Assembly: GCA_943787205.1 (NCBI GenBank)
Contig: CALSLN010000013.1
Location: 1-64,000 of the forward strand
Length of the DNA stretch: 64,000 nt
DNA from: an uncultured Rhodospirillaceae bacterium
Lineage (GTDB): Bacteria; Pseudomonadota; Alphaproteobacteria; Rhodospirillales; Rhodospirillaceae
Reading direction: 5' to 3'
The position numbers and the translations under genes were made by a program. Shown here piece after piece: positions 1 through 7,828 of this stretch. Positions within the stretch are counted from its first letter, which is position 1. Each line of letters begins with the position of its first letter. A model generated the notes under the pieces. It was not told the origin of the DNA. It did not search any database and saw only the letters and a list, made by a program, of their open reading frames with translations.

Positions 1-904
1 TTCCTTGGTGGCCACGTCATTCGTGCGGCGCGGGACAGGGGGCATCACGTTCGAGCGCTGAGCCGCAACCCAAAGCCCTTAGGGTCTGATGATGGCGTGC
101 GGTGGATTACTGGAACGCTTGAGGACAAAGCCGGGCTGGCGGAGTTGGTGTCCGGCGCCGACGTTGTGGTCCATGCGGCCGGAGCGATCAAGGCGCTGAG
201 CCGGGATGCTTTCTTTCGGGTCAACCGAGATGGAACGCGGGCCGTTGCTGATGCTGCGGCCCACGCTGGCGTTAAGCGGTTCGTCTTGGTGTCGTCTTTG
301 GCGGCCCGAGAAGAAAAACTGTCCCCATATGCGGCCAGCAAGCGTGCTGCGGAGATGGTTGCTGATGAGTACGCCCAAAAATTTGACACAGTGATTTTGC
401 GACCACCGGCCATTTATGGCCCAGGGGACCAAGAGACGGTGCGTCTATTTCAGATGGCGGTGAATGGCTTCTTAATTGCACCGGGTTCCGCCGACGCCCG
501 CATGTCTTTGGTGCATGTCGGCGATGTCGCGGAAGCTGTTCTCGTCTGTTGCCAGGGTGATCAAGGCCCGGCGCCACTCGAAATTGATGATGGCAAGGCC
601 GGAGGATATAGCTGGCAAGATTTAGCGGATGCCGCATCAAAGGGGGGTGGATCGACCCACCAAACTTGTTCATCTGCCGAACATTTTTGTGTGGGTAATG
701 GGTTTCGTGGGCAGCCTCAAGGCGCTCCTGACCCGGTCCCCGGCCATGCTGACGCTCGGAAAAGTGCCTGAGCTTCGTCATCGCGACTGGGTGGCGGCAG
801 GACCGCGTCCGGAAGGCTGGCAGCCGAATTGGGGTCTAGAGGCCGGCTTTAAAGACGCAATCGATTGGTATTGCTCACAAAATGTTTTGAAACGTTACTT
901 TTAA
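1..904 (+). CDS. cerR: NAD-dependent epimerase/dehydratase, ceramide reductase-like (5' partial, frameshifted)
   Basis: Extended short-chain dehydrogenase/epimerase whose N-terminal Rossmann glycine motif lies off the left edge; the frame is open from base 1. Visible are the strand region ending VVHAAGAIKAL, the catalytic YAASK (Tyr-x-x-x-Lys) preceded by VSSLAA, and the family segment RPPAIYGPGD. The frame is lost at a run of six G at 642-647. Reading continues in the next frame to 904 with a good family C-terminus (DRPTKLVHLP through DAIDWY), so one extra G explains the break. Position just upstream of an acyl carrier protein and serine palmitoyltransferase matches the Caulobacter ceramide locus, where an epimerase (CerR) reduces the oxidised ceramide intermediate. 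Ceramide reductase is therefore an inference from neighbourhood; the fold is certain. An LPS-sugar epimerase is the main alternative. Confidence 0.7.
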
Positions 905-1009
905 AGTTACTTGTCACGGTTCTGTCATTCCACTTAAGACTGTTTGATTACGTGGAGTGGGATGTGAGACTCAGGGCGTCGCCTGTCCCCATACTTAAAG
1001 GGTTAACAA

Positions 1010-1282
1010 ATGTCGGCTGCACCTAGCGACGGCGCGTCGCAAGATGTGCGAGCTGCGGTTTTGGAAGTTTTACAGACTTTCAATAAGACCGGAACGACTC
1101 TTGGAGATGGGACTCGGTTTACCGAAGACCTGAATTTCGACTCACTCTTGGTCATGGAGTTCATCGCAGCTCTAGAGGACCGCTTAGATATTTCCGTGCC
1201 GCTCAATGTGCTGCCGGATATCGAAACAGTGGGGCAGTTGGTCGTAGCGACCACGCAGATTGTTAGGGAAGAACATGGCTGA
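1010..1282 (+). CDS. Acyl carrier protein, sphingolipid-type
   Basis: 90-residue acyl carrier protein. The phosphopantetheine attachment serine is Ser45 in NFDSLLVMEF, followed by the usual acidic helix (AALEDRLD). The start ATG has AAGGG about 7 bases upstream. Its last codons overlap the start of the serine palmitoyltransferase by 8 bases (ATGGCTGA), so the two are translationally coupled. A dedicated ACP beside spt is typical of alphaproteobacterial sphingolipid loci. It would present the fatty acyl thioester to the serine palmitoyltransferase in place of acyl-CoA; that role is inferred from position. It differs from the housekeeping AcpP, which has DSL followed by a TVELVM-type helix. Confidence 0.88.
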   Translation: MSAAPSDGASQDVRAAVLEVLQTFNKTGTTLGDGTRFTEDLNFDSLLVMEFIAALEDRLDISVPLNVLPDIETVGQLVVATTQIVREEHG

Positions 1283-2508
1283 CTTATTCGATCGGTTTGA
1301 GTCACTCCGCGCGCGGCGCGACGGTCTCGTCGGTGATGGTGGGCATGATCCGTTTCAGGTGGAAATGGATGAAGTCTTATCGCAGACAGAAGCTATGATT
1401 GGTGGACGTCATACGATCCTCGCCGGCACCAACAATTATCTTGGCCTCACGTTTGCACCTGAATCTTTAAAAGCCGCTCATGACGCACTTGATGCAGAGG
1501 GCACGGGGACAACCGGTAGCCGTGTCGCCAACGGAACATACAGCGGACACAAAGCGCTTGAGTATGCGTTGAGCGATTTCTTGGGCAAAGGACCATGCCA
1601 TCGTCTTCTCAACAGGATACCTGGCTAACCTCAGCGTCTTATCGACATTGGTCGGCGCAGACGATTACATCCTTATGGATGCAGATTGTCATGCCAGCAT
1701 CTATGACGGTGTGCGGATGGGCGATGCGCAGATCATTCGCTTCAAGCACAACGATGCGGCCGACTTGGATAAGCGCTTGGCGCGCTTGGCCAAGAAGCCG
1801 GGCAACAAGTTAATCGTGATCGAGGGCATCTACTCCATGCTTGGCGATAAAGCGCCGCTGGATGAGATCGTCGCCGTTAAAAAGAAATATGAAGACGTCT
1901 ACTTGCTGAGTGACGAAGCTCATTCATTAGGTGTGCTGGGTCGTTATGGCCGCGGTCTGCCAGAAGAAATGGGTTTAGAAGACGACGTCGACTTTATTGT
2001 CGGTACATTCTCAAAGAGTGTCGGAACAGTTGGCGGCTTCTGTGTTTCTAGTCATCCGCAGTTCGACTTGCTGCGCTTGGCCTGCCGCCCGTACATTTTC
2101 ACGGCTTCTTTGCCACCGTCTGTTGTGGCATCTGCAAAGGCCTCGCTTGCACTGGTTGAAAGTGGTGGGGCTTTGCGTAAGCGTTTGATGCGCAATGCCG
2201 AGCACCTTCATAAAGGCCTGTCCGCATTGGGCTTCACTCTTGGTGGCGATGTCAGTCCGGTCGTTGCTGTGGTGGCACCGGAGGTCGAAATCGGTGTCGC
2301 GTTTTGGCGTGGCCTGATGGATGGTGGGGTCTACGTCAATTTGGCTCTACCGCCGGCGACGCCTCAGAACTTCACATTGTTGCGGTGTAGCCTGTGTGCT
2401 GCACACACGATTGAGCAGATTGATCGCATCATTGAAGTGTTCGCAGGTGTTGCTGAAAGCCTCGACATGCTGCCAGCGCAATCCGGCAAAAAAGCCGCGT
2501 TGGGCTAA
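1275..2508 (+). CDS. spt: Serine palmitoyltransferase (PLP alpha-oxoamine synthase), frameshifted
   Basis: PLP enzyme of the alpha-oxoamine synthase family. It condenses serine with a fatty acyl thioester to 3-ketosphinganine, the first step of sphingolipid synthesis. Seen are NNYLGLTFAP and GTGTTGSRVANG near the N-terminus, SDEAHSLGVLG (cofactor-ring Asp/His) and the Schiff-base lysine in GTFSKSVGTVGG. The frame breaks at 1590-1591: one surplus G turns GKDHAIVFSTGYLA into a stop at 1628, and the remainder is intact from about 1592 to 2508. Repaired length is about 410 residues, normal for the family. The ATG at 1275 overlaps the upstream ACP gene. AONS (BioF) and KBL are the alternatives within the family, but the adjacent ACP and ceramide genes favour Spt. 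The indel looks like sequence error because both halves are fully conserved. Confidence 0.85.
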
Positions 2509-2512
2509 CAGC

Positions 2513-3424
2513 TTAGTTAAGCCCGCCTTCGCGTTTCACTCTGAAGAGCAATCGTATTCCTGTTAGAATTGGGTGCGCCCTGTCGCGTTCCGTCAGCTCG
2601 ATTCTCACACCCGAATGGCGTTCTATTTTCCACACCGCGTAATCAAGGCCCCCGCTGAACGTGAAGGCTGCTTTGACCAATCTCAGCAGGTTGAGGAGGC
2701 GGCCCCACCATCGTCTGAAACGCCAGGTCCAGATTGCTCTGGTCGCGACAGTACGCTCGGAGTCCAGGTCGATGCGAAGCGCCTCGATTGCAGCGTTGCC
2801 CACATTGGTGAAGCGCTCTTCTTGCATGGCCACAAGCTCTTCAGCTTTGGAGTCTTTTTCAGGTCTCAATTCAGCGCGATAGGTTGCCTGAAAGGCATGG
2901 ACCCAAAGCTCACGAATGGTGCAAGGCCCCATGACTAGTGGCTTTGTCTTCATCAAAAGCGTTTCCACTGCTCGCGTCCGCGCTCGCGTGACACTCGTTC
3001 GTGCCAGTTCGTCTTTAGCGTAAACAATCGCTGCTGGTTGCGCGAACCGGGCCCATAAGGCCGAGGCGAATGTGGTTTCGGCGGTGCCGCGTGTGAAGGC
3101 CGCCAGTGTCATCACCGCAACTTTTGCACGGACAGTGCGACCCTCGAATCCACATTCATGGTAATAGACGTTCGGCGGTAGCAATGCCCCAAACACTGCA
3201 CTTATTGGACTGTTGAGTGCGGCTACTAAATCATCCGCCAAGACGTAGAAGTCGAGCATGAGGTTCTGGTCTGTGCCGAGTCTGAGGCAGGAGCCATAAA
3301 ACACGACGGCCCGCACACTGGTTCCATAGGTGGTTTTAAGATGTTCGACCATGGCGTCTGCTGCTGGAAACGCGGGCGCGGCGCTTTCCTCTGCCATGAG
3401 GTGCTCAAGAGTTTGGCCTACCAC
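2513..3424 (-). CDS. TAM41-like nucleotidyltransferase, putative CTP:ceramide-phosphate cytidylyltransferase
   Basis: About 303 residues with the layout of mitochondrial TAM41 (CDP-diacylglycerol synthase). It has VVFYGSCLR (Gly44-Ser45) followed by NLMLDFYVLADD (Asp58), then a VYYHECGFEGRTVRAKV block and a helical region rich in Ala/Arg matching the family order. TAM41 proteins transfer CMP from CTP to a phospholipid phosphate. The GTG start at 3424 overlaps the stop of the lipid kinase by 7 bases; an internal ATG at 3397 is the alternative start. Paired with that kinase inside a ceramide locus, the natural guess is CDP-ceramide formation from ceramide-1-phosphate, leading to an anionic head group. 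Family resemblance is from memory of motif order, and the substrate is inference. Confidence 0.6.
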   Translation of the reverse strand: MVGQTLEHLMAEESAAPAFPAADAMVEHLKTTYGTSVRAVVFYGSCLRLGTDQNLMLDFYVLADDLVAALNSPISAVFGALLPPNVYYHECGFEGRTVRAKVAVMTLAAFTRGTAETTFASALWARFAQPAAIVYAKDELARTSVTRARTRAVETLLMKTKPLVMGPCTIRELWVHAFQATYRAELRPEKDSKAEELVAMQEERFTNVGNAAIEALRIDLDSERTVATRAIWTWRFRRWWGRLLNLLRLVKAAFTFSGGLDYAVWKIERHSGVRIELTERDRAHPILTGIRLLFRVKREGGLN

Positions 3425-4389
3425 CTTACAAACCTAAGCGTTTGGTCACCATCAATGGAGAGTGGCTTGTCTTCGCTCGTGTCGTAGAGTTCTCCGTCCA
3501 ATGTGTAGCTTCCGTTGAACGCGAAGGTCAGGGCTGCGCTGCGGCGGACGGTCCGTATCGCGCTGTGTGTGAACCGACGCTTAATGAGGTTCAAGACAGT
3601 TGATAAGATAGAAAGCGCACCTGTTCTGAGGCTGATGTAATGAACCGCACCTGTGCCGACCTTTGGGTCGGGGCGCATGCCAAGAAGCAGTTTGTCCATG
3701 GTGGTTGCCATAACCACGTAGAATCTCCCATCTTCGCTCCAGTCTGCGTTGTCATCGCTGACATGAACCGAGCCGCCATTCCCGCCGCTGGTCATTGCGC
3801 GCCAAAATAAGATGGCGACGGCCGCGGGATGGGACAGCGTATTGGGCCAGCCCAGGGGGTAAATATTTTTGCGGCAATACAGAATACCGTCGACGATGTC
3901 TGCCCCGCCAAAAAAAGCACCATGACGGTCTGGGTTGCCACTCTCTCTAAGCGTTAAAACCGGTTGCGTATGAATGGTGCCATCCAATGTGTCGTCCGCG
4001 TGCTTTCTGAGCAGGGCGGAAAGCGCCTCGCGCCGGTCCCCGGATAAACTCCAGGTCGCGGCTGTCATGTTCGTTTTACCAGAGGGCAACAGCGCCAATG
4101 CCGGGAGGGTCTTGTATGGCCCGTCATTGAGGAGGGCGGAAAATACCAATCCGACGGTGCCATCGCCCCCGTCCACGGCGATGACCTCAATGCCGGCGTC
4201 GGCACACGTGGCAATCGCGCGCGGCACATCGTCAATATGATCAATGGAAAACCGACGCACCCATGGTTTGTCCGCAACGATATCGTCCAACCACGCCCGA
4301 TCACTCTGGTTTCGGGTGCTGAGGTGGTTGCTAATGATGGCGATAGTCGCTGGGGTCAAAATCGCAGGCCTAACTGAGTTAATCGTCAC
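3418..4389 (-). CDS. DAGK-type lipid kinase, putative ceramide kinase
   Basis: 323 residues of the diacylglycerol-kinase catalytic superfamily. The nucleotide-binding motif VDGGDGTVG (GGDGT at residues 74-78) is clear, followed by LALLPSGKTNMTA, the family's P-[SL]-G-T-x-N-type loop with Lys in place of the usual Thr. The C-terminal beta domain ends in DGE and a final SIDGDQTLRFVRW strand. The start is GTG at 4389 with a weak AGAG upstream. It is transcribed divergently from lptF and in one unit with the TAM41-like gene. Caulobacter has a ceramide kinase (CpgB) of this superfamily in its sphingolipid cluster. The present protein is the positional equivalent, so ceramide is the probable substrate, with diacylglycerol or sphingosine as alternatives. 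Confidence 0.65.
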   Translation of the reverse strand: MTINSVRPAILTPATIAIISNHLSTRNQSDRAWLDDIVADKPWVRRFSIDHIDDVPRAIATCADAGIEVIAVDGGDGTVGLVFSALLNDGPYKTLPALALLPSGKTNMTAATWSLSGDRREALSALLRKHADDTLDGTIHTQPVLTLRESGNPDRHGAFFGGADIVDGILYCRKNIYPLGWPNTLSHPAAVAILFWRAMTSGGNGGSVHVSDDNADWSEDGRFYVVMATTMDKLLLGMRPDPKVGTGAVHYISLRTGALSILSTVLNLIKRRFTHSAIRTVRRSAALTFAFNGSYTLDGELYDTSEDKPLSIDGDQTLRFVRW

Positions 4390-4573
4390 TCTCTACTAGC
4401 TTACATAATGTTTCAAAAGCTTTGATTTGACGATCTTGTGCTACCCCCGCCATGGTGCTCATCGTTGGACCATGTCTATGAAAAACGGCCAAATATAGGG
4501 CTCGAGATGACAGACTGGCTCCGACTCAGGGAACCACAGGGCAGACGCCGTAAGTCCGGCGAATCCGAGATTG

Positions 4574-5815
4574 ATGTTTAAAGCGCTCGACCTCTACCTT
4601 TTACGGCAGATTATGCCGACGCTGCTCGTAACCCTCTTGGTTGCGGCAGTCATTCTGTTGCTCGAACGGATGTTGCGGTTACTCGATATCGCAGTGGGGA
4701 ATGGCGTCTCGACGCTTGTCGTCTTCCAGATGCTGTTCAATCTCATTCCTCACTATATCGGTTTAGCGCTACCCGCTGCTTTGTTCCTTGGTGTGCTTCT
4801 GGCCTTTCGGAAATTGTCCTCACAATCTGAGTTGGATGCCATCCAGTCTTCCGGTGTGGGTTTGAGTCGCCTGATTCGATCAGCTGTGATTCTCGGCCTT
4901 CTGATGATGATCTTTAATCTCATTCTTGTTGGCTACTTGCAGCCTATTAGTCGCTATGCCTATCGCGCGCTGCTGTTCAACGTCACCAGCGGTGTGCTTG
5001 AGTCCGGTATCGGCGAAGGCGTGTTTATGGATTTGCCGAATGGCTACACCCTTCGCGTTGAAGAATCTCGCGGCGCCGGTCGCGAATTGTTTGGTGTCTT
5101 TGCCCATCAACAAAAGGACGATGGTACAATCATCACGCTAACGGCCAAACGAGGACGCTTGGAGAGTGGCGGCGCAGATAGCCCAACCAGCCTCCGTTTG
5201 TTCCAAGGCAATCGATCTGAATGGTCGCCTGGGGCGACATCTGCGGACACGGTGAGTTTTGATGTGTTCGATTGGCCTCTCAATCTTGAAGACTTGATTC
5301 GATTTAGATCCCGCGGCGGCGATGAGCGCGAATTGACGTTGGATGAGCTTTTGCGGGGCTATGTTGCGAACATGAATGCCGGGCAAACAGGCCCACCTAT
5401 CCGTGTTGCTGATCCCGAGGCCTTCCCGGAACAATTGGTGCCATCAGAGGCAGTGGCCGCCGAGTTGCATGGTCGGATCGTCTTTTCTTTGTCTATCTTA
5501 TTCTTGCCGATGCTGGCGGCGCCGCTTGGCATTATGACCCACCGGGCCAGCAAATCCTTTGGCTTGGTCGTCGGGCTTTTGACGCTTGTCGTCTACCATA
5601 AAATTCTTGAGTTCAGTGAGGCCTACGCGACCGTCGGCGGTATCGCGCCGGGGCCGGCGTTGTGGCTTCCATTCGCATTGTTTATTGCGGGTACATCGTA
5701 TTTGTTTTTAAAGACGGAGATCGTCGCTGGGGCAACGCCAATGCAGCGCCTTGAAGACCGTTGGTCCAATATGATGGGCAGCCTTGTAGGGCTGTTCCGC
5801 AGCAGTCGCGGCTAG
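4574..5815 (+). CDS. lptF: LptF-like permease (YjgP family)
   Basis: About 413 residues, YjgP/YjgQ family. The N-terminus begins DLYLLRQIMPTLL and runs into two membrane helices. A large periplasmic beta-jellyroll domain follows (about residues 130-300), then C-terminal helices beginning ELHGRIVFSLSILFLPMLAAPLG, a family hallmark. LptF pairs with LptG and the ATPase LptB to extract lipopolysaccharide from the inner membrane. Here the pair lies between the lipid kinase and lipid hydroxylase genes rather than beside lptD, surA or pdxA, suggesting a sphingolipid-related permease. ATG at 4574 is preferred to the TTG one codon before. No LptB, LptC or LptA gene is visible, so the complex would have to borrow or encode these elsewhere. 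Confidence 0.85.
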   Translation: MFKALDLYLLRQIMPTLLVTLLVAAVILLLERMLRLLDIAVGNGVSTLVVFQMLFNLIPHYIGLALPAALFLGVLLAFRKLSSQSELDAIQSSGVGLSRLIRSAVILGLLMMIFNLILVGYLQPISRYAYRALLFNVTSGVLESGIGEGVFMDLPNGYTLRVEESRGAGRELFGVFAHQQKDDGTIITLTAKRGRLESGGADSPTSLRLFQGNRSEWSPGATSADTVSFDVFDWPLNLEDLIRFRSRGGDERELTLDELLRGYVANMNAGQTGPPIRVADPEAFPEQLVPSEAVAAELHGRIVFSLSILFLPMLAAPLGIMTHRASKSFGLVVGLLTLVVYHKILEFSEAYATVGGIAPGPALWLPFALFIAGTSYLFLKTEIVAGATPMQRLEDRWSNMMGSLVGLFRSSRG

Positions 5816-5827
5816 TACCCTGTAGAT

Positions 5828-6895
5828 ATGATTTTATCCTGGTATCTCACGAAAGCGTATCTCACGCGTTTCTTTTCCCTGTTGTTGGGCCTCGTCGTTT
5901 TTCTGCAAATGCTGGACCTGCTGGCCAATGCAGACTCCGTTCTTGAAGGTGGCGGACAGGCGGTCGATACCCTGAGCCGTTACATTATGCTTAGAGTTCC
6001 TTCCATCATTGAAACAGTTGCACCGCTGGCTGGTTTGCTCGGCGCTCTTACGGCCTTGGTTGTCTTGGCGCGAAACAGCGAAATTATCGCCATGCGCGCG
6101 GCGGGCCGGTCGGTCCTCAGTCTTGTCGGTGGTTTGGTTGGTGTTGGCGCCATACTCGCCGTCATCCTATTTTTCTTCTCTGACCAAGTTGTCGTGCGGT
6201 TCAATGCTCAGTTGGAAGATTGGAAAAGCACCGGTTACAAACCGGGAGGTGAGATTGTTGACGGCACAGAAGCCTGGGTGATTGAAGGCGATACCATTAT
6301 TCGCGTTGGCCACGTTCTACAAAATGGCTCTGTTCTTAACGACATCCGTTTGTTTAATCAGACGGATACGGACGCCGTGGCAGACATCATCAATATTCGT
6401 CTGGCGATTTGGGAAGAGACGGGTTGGAATCTGTTTGAAGTGGCGCGGGTCGGTGGAAACGGACAAGACCTCCCTGTTGATCAACCAACATGGGAAACCA
6501 ACCTCACACCAGATGATTTCAATAAGTTAGCCAATCCGCCCAGCGAATTGACCTTCGATGAACTTGAGCATTACGTACGAGAGCTCGCGTTGGGGACGCG
6601 CCCCGAATATTACTATGACACTTGGTTGCAGCGGAAATTAGCTGGCCCCATGGTTCTGGCTTTGATGCCTTTGCTCGCCGCCATCGCTGCCTTTGCACAC
6701 CATCGTCAGGGCAGTGCCATTATGGTTGTTGTCTACGGAATTTCCCTGGGCTTTGTCTTTATTGTGACCGACAACATGTTGCTCGCGATGGGTCAGTTCG
6801 GTGCTTTACCGCCAATTATTGCGGCCTGGCTGCCCTTGGCGCTGTTCGGGACTATTGGTCTATGGATTGTGGTAAACTTAGAGAATAACGGCTGA
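5828..6895 (+). CDS. lptG: LptG-like permease (YjgQ family)
   Basis: 355 residues, the usual length for LptG. Two N-terminal membrane helices (SWYLTKAYLTRFFSLLLGLVVF and a segment after residue 60), a conserved NSEIIAMRAAG coupling-helix motif near residue 90, a periplasmic jellyroll, and three C-terminal helices starting at LAGPMVLALMPLLAA. The gene follows lptF by 12 bases and is therefore co-transcribed. NSEIIAMRA is the cytoplasmic helix that contacts the ATPase in LptFG complexes, so this copy looks functional. Together with lptF it makes a heterodimeric lipid extractor. Whether the cargo is LPS or ceramide-derived lipid cannot be read from sequence; the locus favours the latter. Confidence 0.85.
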   Translation: MILSWYLTKAYLTRFFSLLLGLVVFLQMLDLLANADSVLEGGGQAVDTLSRYIMLRVPSIIETVAPLAGLLGALTALVVLARNSEIIAMRAAGRSVLSLVGGLVGVGAILAVILFFFSDQVVVRFNAQLEDWKSTGYKPGGEIVDGTEAWVIEGDTIIRVGHVLQNGSVLNDIRLFNQTDTDAVADIINIRLAIWEETGWNLFEVARVGGNGQDLPVDQPTWETNLTPDDFNKLANPPSELTFDELEHYVRELALGTRPEYYYDTWLQRKLAGPMVLALMPLLAAIAAFAHHRQGSAIMVVVYGISLGFVFIVTDNMLLAMGQFGALPPIIAAWLPLALFGTIGLWIVVNLENNG

Positions 6896-6994
6896 TAGCA
6901 GGTCTGGATTCGTTGCTAGGGGTTGAGTTTGCCCCGATCCATTATAGATAAACATCAGCGACGCAGCCTTGCGGCGCAATTGATAGGAAAGATC

Positions 6995-7810
6995 ATGGCA
7001 TTAAAGATCGGTTTCTGGTCAGACCGGGATTACCACCTGGATCGCATGAACTTAAGTGATCTGGCGGCCGCCTATTTTCAGTACTATGCGATCGCTGCCT
7101 ATTTTGCCCTTGCTGCGGTTATGGCTGGGTACACGACATGGGCCTGGTTGAATGGTGTTGCCACACTCACAGGCATTGCTATGGCCGTCGTTGCAACCGT
7201 CCTGATTTATCCCTTGGTCTGGTACGTGCTTCATCGCTGGGTTCTGCATTCGAAATGGATGTGGAAGTCCCAACTCACCGCACCCGTGTGGAAGCGTATT
7301 CATTATGACCACCACTCAGACCCTAACAATCTGATGGTTCTGTTTGGGGCCCTCTACACAACATTACCGACTGTCGCCCTGGCGACGGTGCCCATCGGGT
7401 TCGCAATAGCTGGATGGCCAGGTGCTGCCGCTGCGTTATGCGCGGGTGTCTTGCAGACCTGTTTCTACGAGTTCATTCATTGCATTCAGCACCTTGGTTA
7501 TGCGCCGCAATGGGGCTGGGTGAAGCGTATGAAAAAACTGCATATGGCGCATCATTTCCATAATGAAAACGGAAATTACGGCATCACCAACTACCTCTGG
7601 GACCGTGTTCTTGGAACGATGTACGAGAAAATTAAGATGCGTCCCCGGTCAGAGACCGTGTTCAATTTGGGATACGACGAAGAGGTTGCTAAAACCTATC
7701 CTTATGTTGCCAAGTTGACACCGAACTGGCCCCACACCGCTAATCCGGTGCATCGCCAACGCGAAGACATGCAACAAAACGATGACGGTGAGTTTGCGCC
7801 TTCGGCTTAA
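6995..7810 (+). CDS. Membrane fatty-acid/sphingolipid hydroxylase (di-iron, sterol desaturase superfamily)
   Basis: 271 residues with membrane helices and the eight-histidine di-iron pattern: HRWVLH, HYDHHSD, HCIQH and HMAHHFHNENGNYG. The last motif is characteristic of fatty acid 2-hydroxylase and sphingolipid C4-hydroxylase relatives. ATG at 6995 has AGGAAAG at the right distance; an in-frame TTG at 6923 would add 24 residues without a ribosome site. It lies between lptG and the ceramide-synthase-like gene in the same direction. The likely reaction is oxygen-dependent hydroxylation of the ceramide acyl chain or long-chain base at the inner membrane. Carotenoid hydroxylase (CrtZ type) is an alternative, but the protein is longer and no carotenoid genes are near. 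Confidence 0.8.
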   Translation: MALKIGFWSDRDYHLDRMNLSDLAAAYFQYYAIAAYFALAAVMAGYTTWAWLNGVATLTGIAMAVVATVLIYPLVWYVLHRWVLHSKWMWKSQLTAPVWKRIHYDHHSDPNNLMVLFGALYTTLPTVALATVPIGFAIAGWPGAAAALCAGVLQTCFYEFIHCIQHLGYAPQWGWVKRMKKLHMAHHFHNENGNYGITNYLWDRVLGTMYEKIKMRPRSETVFNLGYDEEVAKTYPYVAKLTPNWPHTANPVHRQREDMQQNDDGEFAPSA

Positions 7811-7828
7811 CGGGTTGCACGGTTTCCT

